A DNA stretch of 64,000 bases from Acidimicrobiia bacterium. GTDB lineage: Bacteria; Actinomycetota; Acidimicrobiia; IMCC26256; PALSA-610. Both the position numbers and the translations under genes were made by a program. The stretch spans positions 909,378-973,377 of the forward strand of contig JAOSJK010000001.1 of NCBI GenBank assembly GCA_027494135.1, in the 5' to 3' direction. Positions 34,009 through 43,411 of this stretch are shown here, one piece after another. How positions within the stretch are numbered: position 1 is the stretch's first letter; each line of letters starts with the position of its first letter. The notes below the pieces were generated by a model, which was not told where the DNA came from, did not search any database, and saw nothing but the letters and a program-made list of their open reading frames with translations.

Positions 34009-34701
34009 CTACGGCGCGGCTGCCCGCCCCGCGAGCATCTCCTCCACGGCCCTGCGCATGGCGTCGCCGAGCTCCGCGGCGCCGAGCGGGTCGCCCGGCG
34101 CGTACGTGTCGTCGAGCTCGATGTGCGGTCCGATCCTCACCCGCCACGGTCGGATCGGCGCACCCAGGGGACCTCCGGGTGTGACGGCCACGGGGTAGAC
34201 CGTGAAGCCCATCATGGCGGCGCAGAGCTCCAGGGGCGGCGAGCCCGCACCAGTGCGCAGCCAGGTCGGCCCGAGTGGGACCGCCACCAGGTGGCCGGCC
34301 CTGAGGCAGGCCGCGAGGTCCTCGGGGCTGGCGTGAACCGATCCGAGGCGACGGACCAGCCCGTTGACGAAGGGCACGCCCGGCGCGCCTACGACCCTGA
34401 GCCTCCTGCCGACCATCTCTCCGACGGCCACTCCCAGCGCCATCGGCTCGCCGATACCGAGGCCCCTGTTGGCCACGAAGACCGCAGGACCGGTCTCGGG
34501 TATGCGGTCGGCCCCCTCTGTCCGGACCCTCACCAGGGCGCGCGCCACAGGGGTGGCCAGGTCGGCGAGCATCGGGTCGAAGCCGAACGGGTCGACCGGG
34601 TACCGGCCCCCGAGGCGCCTGCTCAGGGCCCTCGCGATGGGCTCCGCCTCACCGATGCGGTCGGGGTCGATGCCGAAGTCGGCGCTGCGCAGCGGGCTCA
34701 C
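34009..34701 (-). CDS. PlsC-like acyltransferase homologue with degenerate active site
   Basis: 230 residues, beginning at GTG 34701 that overlaps the stop of the SDR gene (GTGA). The overall order of strands matches the phospholipid/glycerol acyltransferase fold: VRVRTEGADRIPETGPAVFVANRG, VNGLVRRLGSVHASPEDL, and a closing RVRIGPHIELDD. However the NHxxxxD catalytic motif reads NRGLGIGEP and the FPEGTR motif reads VPLGPTW. Either this is a divergent or inactive member, or it handles another substrate. Pairing of an SDR with an acyltransferase-like gene also occurs in mycobacteria. No membrane helix is clear. Confidence 0.6.
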   Translation of the reverse strand: MSPLRSADFGIDPDRIGEAEPIARALSRRLGGRYPVDPFGFDPMLADLATPVARALVRVRTEGADRIPETGPAVFVANRGLGIGEPMALGVAVGEMVGRRLRVVGAPGVPFVNGLVRRLGSVHASPEDLAACLRAGHLVAVPLGPTWLRTGAGSPPLELCAAMMGFTVYPVAVTPGGPLGAPIRPWRVRIGPHIELDDTYAPGDPLGAAELGDAMRRAVEEMLAGRAAAP

Positions 34702-35672
34702 GCCACCGCCTCCGTCGCTGTCACGAGCGGCACGACCTGCGCCCACTCGTAGAGCTCCTGCAGCACCTGCTGAGTCGGACGCAGCTCTCGCAGACCCAGC
34801 ACGCCGACGGCCCTGCTCCCCGAACCCGTGCGCCCGTGGCGCAGGAGCTCGATCATGTGAGGTGCCATCGCGGCGCCGGCGAGCTCGGCTGCCCGGGTCG
34901 CCCATCGCCACAGCGGGGGAGCCACCGGCATCGGCACCCTCCCGCCGAGGAGGGCGGCCTGCCAAGGGGTCGCGGCTCCCGGACCGACGACGTTGAGCGG
35001 CCCGGCAACCCGGCGGACGACCGCAGCGACCATCGCCTCGGCCGCGTCGTCGGGATGGAGGAGCGAGAACGGAGGGTCGGAGAAGGCCGGCACCGGCACC
35101 ACGGGCAGGCGCAGCAGCCTCCCCAGCGGGCTCGGCACGTGCGACCCCACGACCGGCGCGTATCGGAGCGCTCCGACGGGGAACCCGTGGTGCCTACCGA
35201 GGCGCGCCGCCATCGCCTCCACGCCGAGGAGGGTCTCGCCGTAGGGCGAGCCGGGCGCCGGGGGCACCGCCTCGTCGGGGACAGACGCGGCGCTGACACG
35301 CCGCCCGTAGACCTCGAGGCCGCTGCGCACGACGACGTACTCGAGGTTCCCCGCCCGAGCGGCCGCCGAGAGCGACGCGACCGTGGAGAGCTCCGTGCGC
35401 TCCGCCGCCGCCGTCGGGCCCATCCTCGACGCCGGCTCGTAGACCCCGAAGTGGGCGACGACCGACGGCGCGTACTCCTGCACGAACTCGACGAGCCGGT
35501 CACGGTTCCTCGGGTCGATCCGCCGGAACTCGGCACGCCGGAGCCGGCGGCGGGGCGGCACGAAGTCGACGCCGGCCACCTCGTCGACGTCGTCCCTCGC
35601 CTCGAGGAGCTGGGCGACGCGGGTGCCGAGCTCACCGCCCATCCCGGTCACCAGCACGCGCATGCCGCTCAT
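34698..35672 (-). CDS. NAD-dependent epimerase/dehydratase family protein (SDR)
   Basis: Extended short-chain dehydrogenase of 324 residues with the dinucleotide-binding motif VLVTGMGGELGTRVAQLL at the N-terminus. The usual YxxxK appears as YGETLLGVE, so the catalytic Lys is not conserved at the usual position and activity is uncertain. The DD(A)A(E/R)A segment HPDDAAEAMVAAV is typical of GalE-like proteins. ATG 35672 overlaps the lysS stop; its own stop overlaps the acyltransferase-like start, so lysS-SDR-acyltransferase are translated as a coupled unit. Confidence 0.8.
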   Translation of the reverse strand: MSGMRVLVTGMGGELGTRVAQLLEARDDVDEVAGVDFVPPRRRLRRAEFRRIDPRNRDRLVEFVQEYAPSVVAHFGVYEPASRMGPTAAAERTELSTVASLSAAARAGNLEYVVVRSGLEVYGRRVSAASVPDEAVPPAPGSPYGETLLGVEAMAARLGRHHGFPVGALRYAPVVGSHVPSPLGRLLRLPVVPVPAFSDPPFSLLHPDDAAEAMVAAVVRRVAGPLNVVGPGAATPWQAALLGGRVPMPVAPPLWRWATRAAELAGAAMAPHMIELLRHGRTGSGSRAVGVLGLRELRPTQQVLQELYEWAQVVPLVTATEAVA

Positions 35673-37165
35673 CCTCCCTCGGGGCGGAGGTGCGGGAAGA
35701 GCACCACCTCACGAATCGAGCCGACGCCCGCTATGAGCATCGCCAGGCGATCGATCCCCATGCCCATGCCCCCGCAGGGCGGGAGCCCGTACTCGAGCGC
35801 GCGCAGGTAGTCGTCGTCGACGCCGTGGGCCTCCACGTCGCCCATGGAGGCGAGGCGGGCCTGCTCCTCGAAGCGGCTGCGCTGGTCGGCGGGGTCGTTG
35901 AGCTCACTGAAGGCGTTCGCGATCTCCCGGCCGCCGACGATCAGCTCGAACCGCTCGGTCAGCACGGGGTCGTCACGGTGCGCTCGGGCCAGCGGCGACA
36001 CCTCCCGCGGGTAGTCGAGGACGAAGGTGGGTTCGACGACGGCGTGCTCGGTCGTCTTCTCGTAGATCTCGAGAACGAGCTTGCCCGGGCCCCACTCGTC
36101 GTCGTACGTGACGCCCAGGCGATCGCACATCACCTGCAGATCGCCCACCGGCTGCGACGGGTGCACATCGACTCCAGCGTGGTCGCGCACGAGGTCGATC
36201 AGCGTCCTGCGACGGTACGGTGGCGCGAGATCGAGGTCGTGGCCGTCCCACGTGACCGCAGTGGTACCGATCGCCGCGCGCGCGGCGCATGCGATGAGCT
36301 CCTCGGTGAGAGCCATCATCTCCGTGTAGTCGACGAACGCCTCGTACAGCTCGAGCATCGTGAACTCGGGATTGTGGCGCGTCGATATCCCCTCGTTCCG
36401 GAACACGCGTCCTATCTCGAAGACCTTCTCCAGGCCGGCGACGATCAAGCGCTTCAGATAGAGCTCGGGTGCGATCCGCAGGTACAGATCGAGGTCGAGC
36501 GCGTTGTGGTGCGTGACGAACGGGCGTGCAGTCGCGCCTCCGGGGATCGGGTGGAGCAACGGCGTCTCCACCTCCAAGAACGCGCGCTCCGAGAGAGCCG
36601 ACCGGATCGCGCCGATGATCGCGAACCGGATCTCGAACACGCGACGCGCCTCGTCGTTCGAGATGAGATCGACGTACCGCTGGCGGTAGCGGGTCTCGAC
36701 ATCGGCGAGGCCGTGCCACTTGTCGGGGAGCGGGCGGAGCGACTTCGCCAGCAACGTGCACGAGCGCACGGCCACGGAGAGCTCGCCCTTCCTGGTCTTC
36801 ATCACCGTTCCGGTCACGCCGATCCAGTCGCCGAGGTCCAGATCGTCGATCTCGGCGAACCCCTCATCGCCGATGGCCGCCTTCGACACGAAGAGCTGCA
36901 CCGCTCCGGTGCCGTCGCGCAGCGTTGCGAAGATGAGCTTCCCCTGGCGGCGCAGCAGCAGGACCCGCCCCGCTATCCGCACCTCCACGTCGGTCTCCGC
37001 GCCGGCGTCGATGTCGCCGTGCGAGGCGTGGAGCCCCGCCGCCGTGGCGTCGCGATCGAACCGCACCGGGTATGGGTCGCGACCCGCGTCGCGCAGCGCC
37101 GCGACCTTGGCCCGGCGCGCTGCGCGCTCCTCGGCCGCCTGCCCGTCGAGATGCGCGTCGGTCAC
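35669..37165 (-). CDS. lysS: lysyl-tRNA synthetase, class II
   Basis: 498 residues. The N-terminal OB-fold anticodon-binding domain (VEVRIAGRVLLLRRQGKLIFATLRDGTG) is followed by the class II core: motif 1 around FLEVETPLLHPIPGGATARPF, motif 2 with VFRNEGISTRHNPEFTMLE, and motif 3 GMGMGIDRLAML. The start is GTG 37165 with AGAGGA upstream; the longer frame to 37285 lies inside coaX and is rejected. GTG overlaps the coaX stop (GTGA). The coaX-lysS neighbourhood matches mycobacteria. Single-domain LysS, without the LysX membrane fusion. Confidence 0.96.
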   Translation of the reverse strand: MTDAHLDGQAAEERAARRAKVAALRDAGRDPYPVRFDRDATAAGLHASHGDIDAGAETDVEVRIAGRVLLLRRQGKLIFATLRDGTGAVQLFVSKAAIGDEGFAEIDDLDLGDWIGVTGTVMKTRKGELSVAVRSCTLLAKSLRPLPDKWHGLADVETRYRQRYVDLISNDEARRVFEIRFAIIGAIRSALSERAFLEVETPLLHPIPGGATARPFVTHHNALDLDLYLRIAPELYLKRLIVAGLEKVFEIGRVFRNEGISTRHNPEFTMLELYEAFVDYTEMMALTEELIACAARAAIGTTAVTWDGHDLDLAPPYRRRTLIDLVRDHAGVDVHPSQPVGDLQVMCDRLGVTYDDEWGPGKLVLEIYEKTTEHAVVEPTFVLDYPREVSPLARAHRDDPVLTERFELIVGGREIANAFSELNDPADQRSRFEEQARLASMGDVEAHGVDDDYLRALEYGLPPCGGMGMGIDRLAMLIAGVGSIREVVLFPHLRPEGG

Positions 37166-37928
37166 AGGTTCCTCTCGTAGATGATCCTCAGGCCGTACAA
37201 CGTGAGCCACGGCTCGTGGTGCTGCATCGTCCTGCTGTGCGGCAGCAGCAGCTCTGCCAGACCTCCCGTCGCGACGACCGTGCACTCACCGATCTCGCTC
37301 TGGAACCGGTCGACCAACGCATCGACCTGCCCGGTGAATCCGTAGACAGCGCCGGCCTGGATCGACTCGACGGTCGACTTGCCGATCGCGTGCTTCGGGG
37401 GATCAGCTCCACGCGGCGCAGCCCCGCCGCTCGGCCGAACAGCGCGTCCATCGAGATCTCGACCCCCGGGAAGATCGCGCCGCCGAGATACTCACCCCTG
37501 TCGCTGATTGCCTCGATCGTCGTGGCGGTACCGAAGTCGACGACGATCGTCGGTGCTCCGTAGAGGTCGTAGGCGCCGACGGCGTTCGCGATCCTGTCGG
37601 CGCCGACCTCCTTCGGGTTGTCGTAGAGGATCGGCATCCCTGTGCGCACTCCCGGCTCGACCACCAAGGGCAGGAAGCCGAAGTAGCGCTCACTCATGTC
37701 GCGCAGTGCCGCTGTCACGCGTGGCACGACCGAGGAGATCGCGACCCCCGTGATCTGCGCCTCCTCGAAGGACGAGCCGTGGAACCCGAGGAACTGGTTG
37801 ACCATCAGCGCGAGCTCGTCCGAGGTGCGCTCGGCGTCGGTCGCGATCCGCCAGTGGTCGGCGAGCTCTCGGGAGCTGAACAGCCCCACGACGGTCTGGG
37901 TGTTGCCGACGTCGATCGCGAGGAGCAC
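37162..37928 (-). CDS. coaX: type III pantothenate kinase, one-base deletion
   Basis: First step of coenzyme A synthesis. N-terminal phosphate-binding motif LLAIDVGNTQTVVGLF, then YDNPKEVGADRIANAVGAY and VVDFGTATTIEA, all CoaX signatures. A G-run at 37397-37401 has lost a base; restoring it gives PPKHAIGKSTVESIQAG and a C-terminus ending GLRIIYERNL at 37162, about 255 residues in total. The published frame ending at 37188 is nonsense after the break. GTG 37928 has GGGGAG upstream. The product of panC/panD encoded nearby is its substrate, pantothenate. Confidence 0.93.
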
Positions 37929-37932
37929 TCCG

Positions 37933-38784
37933 TCATCTCCCCGTATCGATGTCGAGACCAATGTCGAGCGCGGGTGCCGAGTGGGTGAGAGCCCCTACGG
38001 CGATGTAGTCGGCCCCTGCGTCCGCATACGCGGCGACGCTACGGAGATCGACCCCACCCGAAACCTCGAGCGGGACCCGGCCGCCTACGACCGCCACCGC
38101 CGCCTGGACCTCCTCGGGCGACATGTTGTCGAGGAGGATCAGGTCGGGCCGCGCGTCAGCCGCGTGCTCCACCTGCGCGGCGTCGTCGCACTCGACCTCG
38201 ACGATGCGCCCCGGCCAGCGTGCCCGTGCCCGCTCGATCGCGCTGCGCACGTCGTGGCCGCCCAGGTGGTTGTCCTTGATGAGGACCGCGTCGGAGAGGG
38301 AGTCGCGATGGTTGAAGCCACCGCCCGCGCGCACAGCGGCCTTCTCCAGGGACCGCAGCCCCGGGAGCGTCTTGCGCGTGTCGCGGATGCGTGCCGCTCC
38401 GTGGGCTGCCCGCACGTACCGACGCGTGAGCGAGGCGACGCCCGAGCAGTGTGAGAGCAGGTTCAGCGCGACACGTTCTCCGGCAAGGATCGACCTCAGG
38501 CCGCCGGCGATCTGTCCGATCGAGTCCCCGGGCTCGACCTGGTCACCGTCGGTCCGCTGCCAGGTCACAGCGACCTCCGGGCCTATCTGGCGGTACACCT
38601 CGGTCACCGCTGCACACCCCGCGATCACGCCCTCCGCTCGGGATACGAGTCGGGCGACTGCCGTCTCGTCATCGCCGACGCAGGCGATCGAAGTGATGTC
38701 GCCGAGCACGCCGAGGTCTTCGGCGATCGCTGTGGCGACGATCGAGCGCAGAGCCGCAGCGGGCGGATCGAATGGCGCGGTCAT
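37933..38784 (-). CDS. nadC: nicotinate-nucleotide diphosphorylase (carboxylating), quinolinate phosphoribosyltransferase
   Basis: Converts quinolinate and PRPP to nicotinate mononucleotide in de novo NAD synthesis; 283 residues. Signatures: [43 protein letters not shown] with the substrate-binding Arg/Lys residues, [15 protein letters not shown] and [12 protein letters not shown] 38784 overlaps the nadB stop (ATGA). NadB and NadC flank the pathway; no nadA is in the window. Confidence 0.96.
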   Translation of the reverse strand: MTAPFDPPAAALRSIVATAIAEDLGVLGDITSIACVGDDETAVARLVSRAEGVIAGCAAVTEVYRQIGPEVAVTWQRTDGDQVEPGDSIGQIAGGLRSILAGERVALNLLSHCSGVASLTRRYVRAAHGAARIRDTRKTLPGLRSLEKAAVRAGGGFNHRDSLSDAVLIKDNHLGGHDVRSAIERARARWPGRIVEVECDDAAQVEHAADARPDLILLDNMSPEEVQAAVAVVGGRVPLEVSGGVDLRSVAAYADAGADYIAVGALTHSAPALDIGLDIDTGR

Positions 38785-40450
38785 CTCGAACCCTCCTGGG
38801 TCGCCAGCTCCGGCAGAGGTACGAAGACGGGCTCCGCCCGACCGGCGAGCACCAGTCGTCCGAGGAAGCGATCGGACCGCTCGGGGAAATCGCGGCGCGT
38901 ATGCGCGCCACGTGACTCCTCCCGGGCAAGGGCTGCCGCGACGATCGCCCCGGCGACCGTTGCTACGTTCAGCGCCTCGTGCTCTGTCTGCGAGACGGAC
39001 GCCGGCCGAGCCGCGGCGGGTGCCAGCTCGGCGATGACAGCGAACGCGTGCGCGAGACCGGATGCATCGCGCTCGACTCCGGCGTCGGCCGACATGACGC
39101 TCTGGACGCGACCCAGCTCGGCGGCGAGAGGTGCAACGCGAAGTGGCTCGTCGCCGGACGCGACGCCCGGTTCGGCGTCGCGGCACACCGACGCGGCTGT
39201 GACGACATCGCCGACATCGCCGAGCACACCGAGCACGCCGCGCATCGCCCCGGTCTCCCTCGGGCCGTCGCGGCCCTCGGAGACCGCGGCGATCACCCGC
39301 GATCCGAAGACGAGTCCCTCGAGCAGCGAGTTCGACGCGAGCCGGTTCGCACCGTGGACACCACTGCAGGCGACCTCCCCACACGCCCACAACCCCGGGA
39401 GCGTCGTCGCGCCGTCGAGATCGGCTACCACGCCACCCGAGAGATAGTGGGCGGCCGGTGCCACCGGTAGCCACTGCGCCGGGGATCGAGTCCCGACTCG
39501 GCGCACGCCGCCCAGATCGTCGGGAAGCGCTCCTCGAGCCGCTCGATCATCGTCGCGTCGAGCCAGACGTGGTCGATGCCCGATGCGCTGATCCGGCGCG
39601 CCGCCGCGAGCGATACGACGTCGCGCGGGGCGAGGTCGGCCATCGGGTGCTCCCCCACCATGAAGGCCGACCCGTGCTCGTCGCGCAGCACCGCACCCTC
39701 GCCGCGCAGTGCCTCCGACAGGAGCGGGCGCGGCATCGACTCGAGGCAGAGCGCAGTCGGGTGGAACTGGACGAACTCGACGTCGGCGCAGGCAACGCCC
39801 GCTCGCAGCGCCAGCGCGATGCCGTCGCCTGTCGAGAGAAGCGGGTTTGTGGTCACCGCGTAGCACTGCCCGGCACCCCCGGTGGCCAAGACCGTCTCCG
39901 AGGCGCGCACATCGGTCGCTGCACCCCGGTCGTCGAGCGCGACTATGCCGCGGCACCTCGCCGTCTCCACGATCAGATCGACAGCGAACCAACCCTCGCG
40001 CACCTCCATCCGGTCCGACCTGCGGACCGCGGCTACGAGTGCACGCTCGATCTCCGCGCCGGTGGCGTCGCCGCCTGCGTGCACCACGCGAGCGACCGAG
40101 TGGCCCCCTTCCCGCGCCAGCAGGAGCTCCTCGCCGTGATCACCCGGAGCCGTATCGAATGCGGCCCCCATCGCCGCGAGCTCGCGGACCCTCAGTGGCC
40201 CCTCGTTGACCAGCGCGCGCACCGCGTCGACGTCGCAGGATCCGGCCCCCGCGACGAGGGTGTCGGCCAGATGCATCTCCGGGGTGTCCGAACCGGCGAT
40301 CGCCGCCGCGACGCCCCCTTGAGCGAACCTCGTCGCGGAGCTGGCCAGCTCGCCCTTGGTCAGCACGAGCACCGACATGCCCGCGGCGGCTCCCCTCAGC
40401 GCCGTGGTGAGACCTGCGACGCCGCTGCCGAGGACCAGGAGATCGAACAT
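38781..40450 (-). CDS. nadB: L-aspartate oxidase, one-base deletion
   Basis: FAD enzyme that oxidises aspartate to iminoaspartate for NAD synthesis. About 556 residues when repaired. The FAD motif [13 protein letters not shown] is at the N-terminus; [23 protein letters not shown] and [15 protein letters not shown] form the active site. A base is missing near 39478-39481; the second frame continues [18 protein letters not shown], then [31 protein letters not shown] and the helical C-terminus to 38781. It heads nadB-nadC-coaX-lysS, all coupled or closely spaced. Confidence 0.94.
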
Positions 40451-40480
40451 GGTGGCGCAAGCCTACGGGGCGGCGCCACG

Positions 40481-40879
40481 CTACCGCCGACGCGTATCGG
40501 CGACTGCCGCCAGCGCGGTCGCGCGGCCCGACTCCACCGGTCGGTTCTCCTCGTCCACGTGCACGACCAGCGGTTCGTGTACGGCCACCTCCTCCTCGTC
40601 GTACGCGCCGTAGGTGATGACGATCACCCGGTCGCCGGGTTGGACGAGCCTCGCTGCGGCCCCGTTGAGCACCACGTCGCCCCGTCCCCCGGGTATGACA
40701 TAGGTCTCGAACCTTGCGCCGTTGTCGAGGTCGAGGACGTGGACCTGCTCGTTCTCGCGGATGTCGGCCAGGCGCATCAACTCGGTGTCGAGGGTGATCG
40801 ACCCCACGTACCCGAGGTCGGCGCCCGTGACCGTCGCCCTGTGGATCTTCGACTTCATCATCGTCCGCTGCATCATCAT
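40481..40879 (-). CDS. panD: aspartate 1-decarboxylase
   Basis: Pyruvoyl enzyme making beta-alanine for pantothenate. 132 residues. The self-cleavage Gly-Ser lies in [25 protein letters not shown] and [14 protein letters not shown] are family signatures. ATG 40879 overlaps the panC stop (ATGA); ATGs at 40876 and 40873 are alternatives. Together with panC and coaX it covers the route from aspartate to phosphopantothenate. Confidence 0.96.
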   Translation of the reverse strand: MMMQRTMMKSKIHRATVTGADLGYVGSITLDTELMRLADIRENEQVHVLDLDNGARFETYVIPGGRGDVVLNGAAARLVQPGDRVIVITYGAYDEEEVAVHEPLVVHVDEENRPVESGRATALAAVADTRRR

Positions 40880-41781
40880 TCCCTTCCGTCCGGCCTGAAG
40901 CCGGTTCCCAGATCTGCGGTGACGGTGTCGCCGCGCACGGTCAGACGCACGTTGTCGATCAGGCGGGTCTCGCCGAGCCGCGCTGCAACGGCGAGGAGGA
41001 CCTCACCCTCGATGCGGTCGAGGGTTGTCATCTCCGCTGCGTCTCGAACCTCGGCGTAGTCGATCTCGACGCCGTCTCGGGCCGCGATCGAGCCGCGCAG
41101 CATCTCGGCGACAGTGGCGGCATCGCGCTCGCCTCCGGCCACGGCGTCTGCGGCGGCGCGCAGCGACTCGAAGAGCACCGTCGCCGCCTCCCGCTGGTCG
41201 TGGGAGAGGTAGGCGTTCCTGCTGGAGAGGGCCAACCCGTCGGCCTCGCGGACCAGAGGGCACCCCACGACGTCGACGGGCATGCTCAGGTCATCGACCA
41301 TCCTCCGGACGACGGCGAGCTGCTGCGCGTCCTTCCGGCCGAAGAACGCCGTGCAGGGACCGACTATCGAGAGGAGCTTCGCTACGACGGTTGTCACTCC
41401 GTCGAAGTGAGTCGGGCGGGCACGGCCGCAGAGGTCGGCGGTGAGGTCTGCAACGCTGACGCGCGTCTTCGGCGGCTTCGGGTACATCTCTGCGACCGGC
41501 GCAGCGAAGACGACATCGGCGCCCTCCTCTTCGCACGCGCGAACGTCTCCCTCGAGATCCCTCGGGTACCGGTCTAGATCCTCGCCGGGCGCGAACTGGA
41601 GCGGATTCACGAAGATGGTCACGACGACGAAGTCGGTGGTCTCCCTCGCGGCGCGGATCAACGACCTGTGCCCCGCGTGCAGGTACCCCATGGTCGGGAC
41701 GAGGCCCACGCGACGACCCGCTCCGCGGGCCTCGTCGCACGCGGCGCGCAGGTCTGCGATCGTCTCGATGACGGCGGTCAC
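40876..41781 (-). CDS. panC: pantothenate synthetase
   Basis: ATP-dependent condensation of pantoate and beta-alanine; 301 residues. It has the HIGH-type nucleotide motif [35 protein letters not shown], the substrate loop [17 protein letters not shown] and KMSKS-like region [14 protein letters not shown] 41781. It follows the DUF2520 gene after 118 bases, in the order DUF2520-panC-panD known from mycobacteria. Confidence 0.97.
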   Translation of the reverse strand: MTAVIETIADLRAACDEARGAGRRVGLVPTMGYLHAGHRSLIRAARETTDFVVVTIFVNPLQFAPGEDLDRYPRDLEGDVRACEEEGADVVFAAPVAEMYPKPPKTRVSVADLTADLCGRARPTHFDGVTTVVAKLLSIVGPCTAFFGRKDAQQLAVVRRMVDDLSMPVDVVGCPLVREADGLALSSRNAYLSHDQREAATVLFESLRAAADAVAGGERDAATVAEMLRGSIAARDGVEIDYAEVRDAAEMTTLDRIEGEVLLAVAARLGETRLIDNVRLTVRGDTVTADLGTGFRPDGRE

Positions 41782-41922
41782 GCGGGGCGCCCGGACGCGT
41801 CGTATCGGTGTGCCTGCAGCAATGCCCTCGAACCTCTCGGTTCCAGCCCTCGTCGGGTGCCGGACTGCGGTTCAGCGACGCCGATGGTACCCGTGCGGGA
41901 AGGCGCAGAGCACAGCGGAGCG

Positions 41923-42804
41923 CTACTCGCCGGCGGGCTCGGCCCCACCGGCGGGAGGAGCGCCCGACTCGAGCACGTCTTCGAGGAGGCGGTCGAGAGC
42001 CGAGTCACGCGTCTCCACGAGCCGCGCCGCCTCCCGCGCGAGCGCCCGATAGGCGTCGCGCTCGCCCGGGGACATCGCAACGAGGTGCGCCTCGACGGTC
42101 CTGAGGTCGCCGCGGGCCACCGGCCCCGTCAGCGCCGCCGATGGCCCGAGGAGGAATGCGTTCTCCAACGACGAACGCGCCAGCGGGGCGAACGCCTCGA
42201 ACGGCACCCCGCAGGCCTCCGCCATCCTCTGCACCTGACCCATCAGGGCGACGAGATGGTTCGAGGCGACCGCTGCCGTGGCGTGGTACCTCACCCGCTC
42301 GGAATCGGGCAGCTCGAACGGCCTCATCTCGAGGAGGAGCGCCAGGTCGCGCACCTCGGAGTCCCCTGCCACCGCAGCCCACGCCCCCGGGAGACGATCC
42401 AGGCCGACCGACGTCGACGGGAACGACTGGAGGGGGTGGAGCGCGCCGACACGGACATCGGGACGGCTCCTGAGCATCGCGTCGAAGACCTCGAGACCCT
42501 TGGACCCCGACAAGTGGATCACGAGGGCCCCGCTGACGACCGACGGCGCGGCAGCGCGCGCCGCGGCCTCTATCGCGGCGTCGGGCGTGGCGATGACGAC
42601 CAGCGAGGCACCTCGACCCGCCTCCGACACGAGGGCCACGGGCGCATCGAGGCACGCGGCGGCCGCGACGGTCGAGCGGGCGTCGGGTGCGCGACCGGCG
42701 ACGGCGGTCACGTCCCAGCCGCGACAGGTGAGGGCGAGAGCGATCGTGGTGCCGGCGCGTCCGGGCCCGATCAGCGCGACGCTGCCCGTGCTGCTTGCGT
42801 CCAC
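41923..42804 (-). CDS. Rossmann-fold DUF2520 protein
   Basis: 293 residues. N-terminal NAD(P)-type Rossmann domain (VALIGPGRAGTTIALAL) and the DUF2520 helical C-terminal domain, containing the conserved ALHPLQSFP segment and YHATAAVASNHLVALM. It resembles ketopantoate reductase-like and 6-phosphogluconate dehydrogenase-like folds. In actinobacteria the gene sits beside panC, as here, which suggests a role connected with pantothenate synthesis, but this is inference. GTG 42804 is chosen as start; further extension would run through the palindromic repeat. Confidence 0.88.
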   Translation of the reverse strand: MDASSTGSVALIGPGRAGTTIALALTCRGWDVTAVAGRAPDARSTVAAAACLDAPVALVSEAGRGASLVVIATPDAAIEAAARAAAPSVVSGALVIHLSGSKGLEVFDAMLRSRPDVRVGALHPLQSFPSTSVGLDRLPGAWAAVAGDSEVRDLALLLEMRPFELPDSERVRYHATAAVASNHLVALMGQVQRMAEACGVPFEAFAPLARSSLENAFLLGPSAALTGPVARGDLRTVEAHLVAMSPGERDAYRALAREAARLVETRDSALDRLLEDVLESGAPPAGGAEPAGE

Positions 42805-42870
42805 AGCCGAACCCTCCGCGCGCGGCCCACCCGCGATCCATCCCAACAGTACCGCCGCCCCCTCCCAGGC

Positions 42871-42915
42871 ACGAGCGTCGATAGACCACAATATGTGTGG
42901 TCTATCGACGCTCGT
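42871..42915. repeat. 45-bp interspersed palindrome, copy C
   Basis: Same arms as copies A and B except for one base next to the centre (G at 42895), leaving a 20-base stem; three further flanking pairs (GGC/GCC) extend it to 42868-42918. The TAG stop codon of folK (42902-42904, minus strand) lies inside its right arm, so the folK C-terminus HERR is encoded by the repeat. Confidence 0.93.
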
Positions 42916-43411
42916 GCCGGGGGTGAGGGTGAGGGGGGGGGGTGACGCCGGGCCGCGGGGTCGACGCGGTGGCGGCGAGGGCCTCCTGCAGGTCGTGGGG
43001 GAGGGCGGAGGTCTTGACCACGTCGTCCAGCGGGGCGCGCACGAAGCCACGCTCGAGCAGCCTCGGGTGCGGGACCACCAGGTCGGCCTCGTCGACCTCC
43101 TCCGAGCCCACGATCAGGACGTCGACGTCGAGGGTTCGTGGGCCCCAGCGCTCCCCGCGCTCCCGTTCGGCCTCGCTCTCCAGACGCTTCGCGACTTCGA
43201 GCAGCTCGCGGGGCGTCAAGCTCGTCTCGAGCTCCACCACTGCGTTCAGGAACTCGGGCTGCTGCGGGCCACCGACCGGCTCGGTCTCGTACACCGCCGA
43301 CACCGCCAGCACCGAGATGCCCGGCGTCGATCCGAGGCCGTCTACGGCCCGCTGCAGGTTCGCGAGCCGCTCGCCGAGGTTCGAGCCGAGTCCGAGATAC
43401 GCGAGCGTCAA
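42902..43411 (-). CDS. folK: 2-amino-4-hydroxy-6-hydroxymethyldihydropteridine diphosphokinase
   Basis: HPPK, pyrophosphorylating the pterin for folate; 169 residues. AYLGLGSNLGERLANLQ at the N-terminus, SAVYETEPVGGPQQPEFLNAVVE and the signature RWGPRTLDVDVLI are diagnostic. The start is TTG 43411, which overlaps a preceding TGA (TTGA). Upstream of it the folB/folK junction has been tandemly repeated three extra times, each repeat ending in the same TTGA. The last codons and stop lie inside palindrome copy C, so the original C-terminus may have been altered by that element. Confidence 0.95.
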   Translation of the reverse strand: MTLAYLGLGSNLGERLANLQRAVDGLGSTPGISVLAVSAVYETEPVGGPQQPEFLNAVVELETSLTPRELLEVAKRLESEAERERGERWGPRTLDVDVLIVGSEEVDEADLVVPHPRLLERGFVRAPLDDVVKTSALPHDLQEALAATASTPRPGVTPPPHPHPRHERR

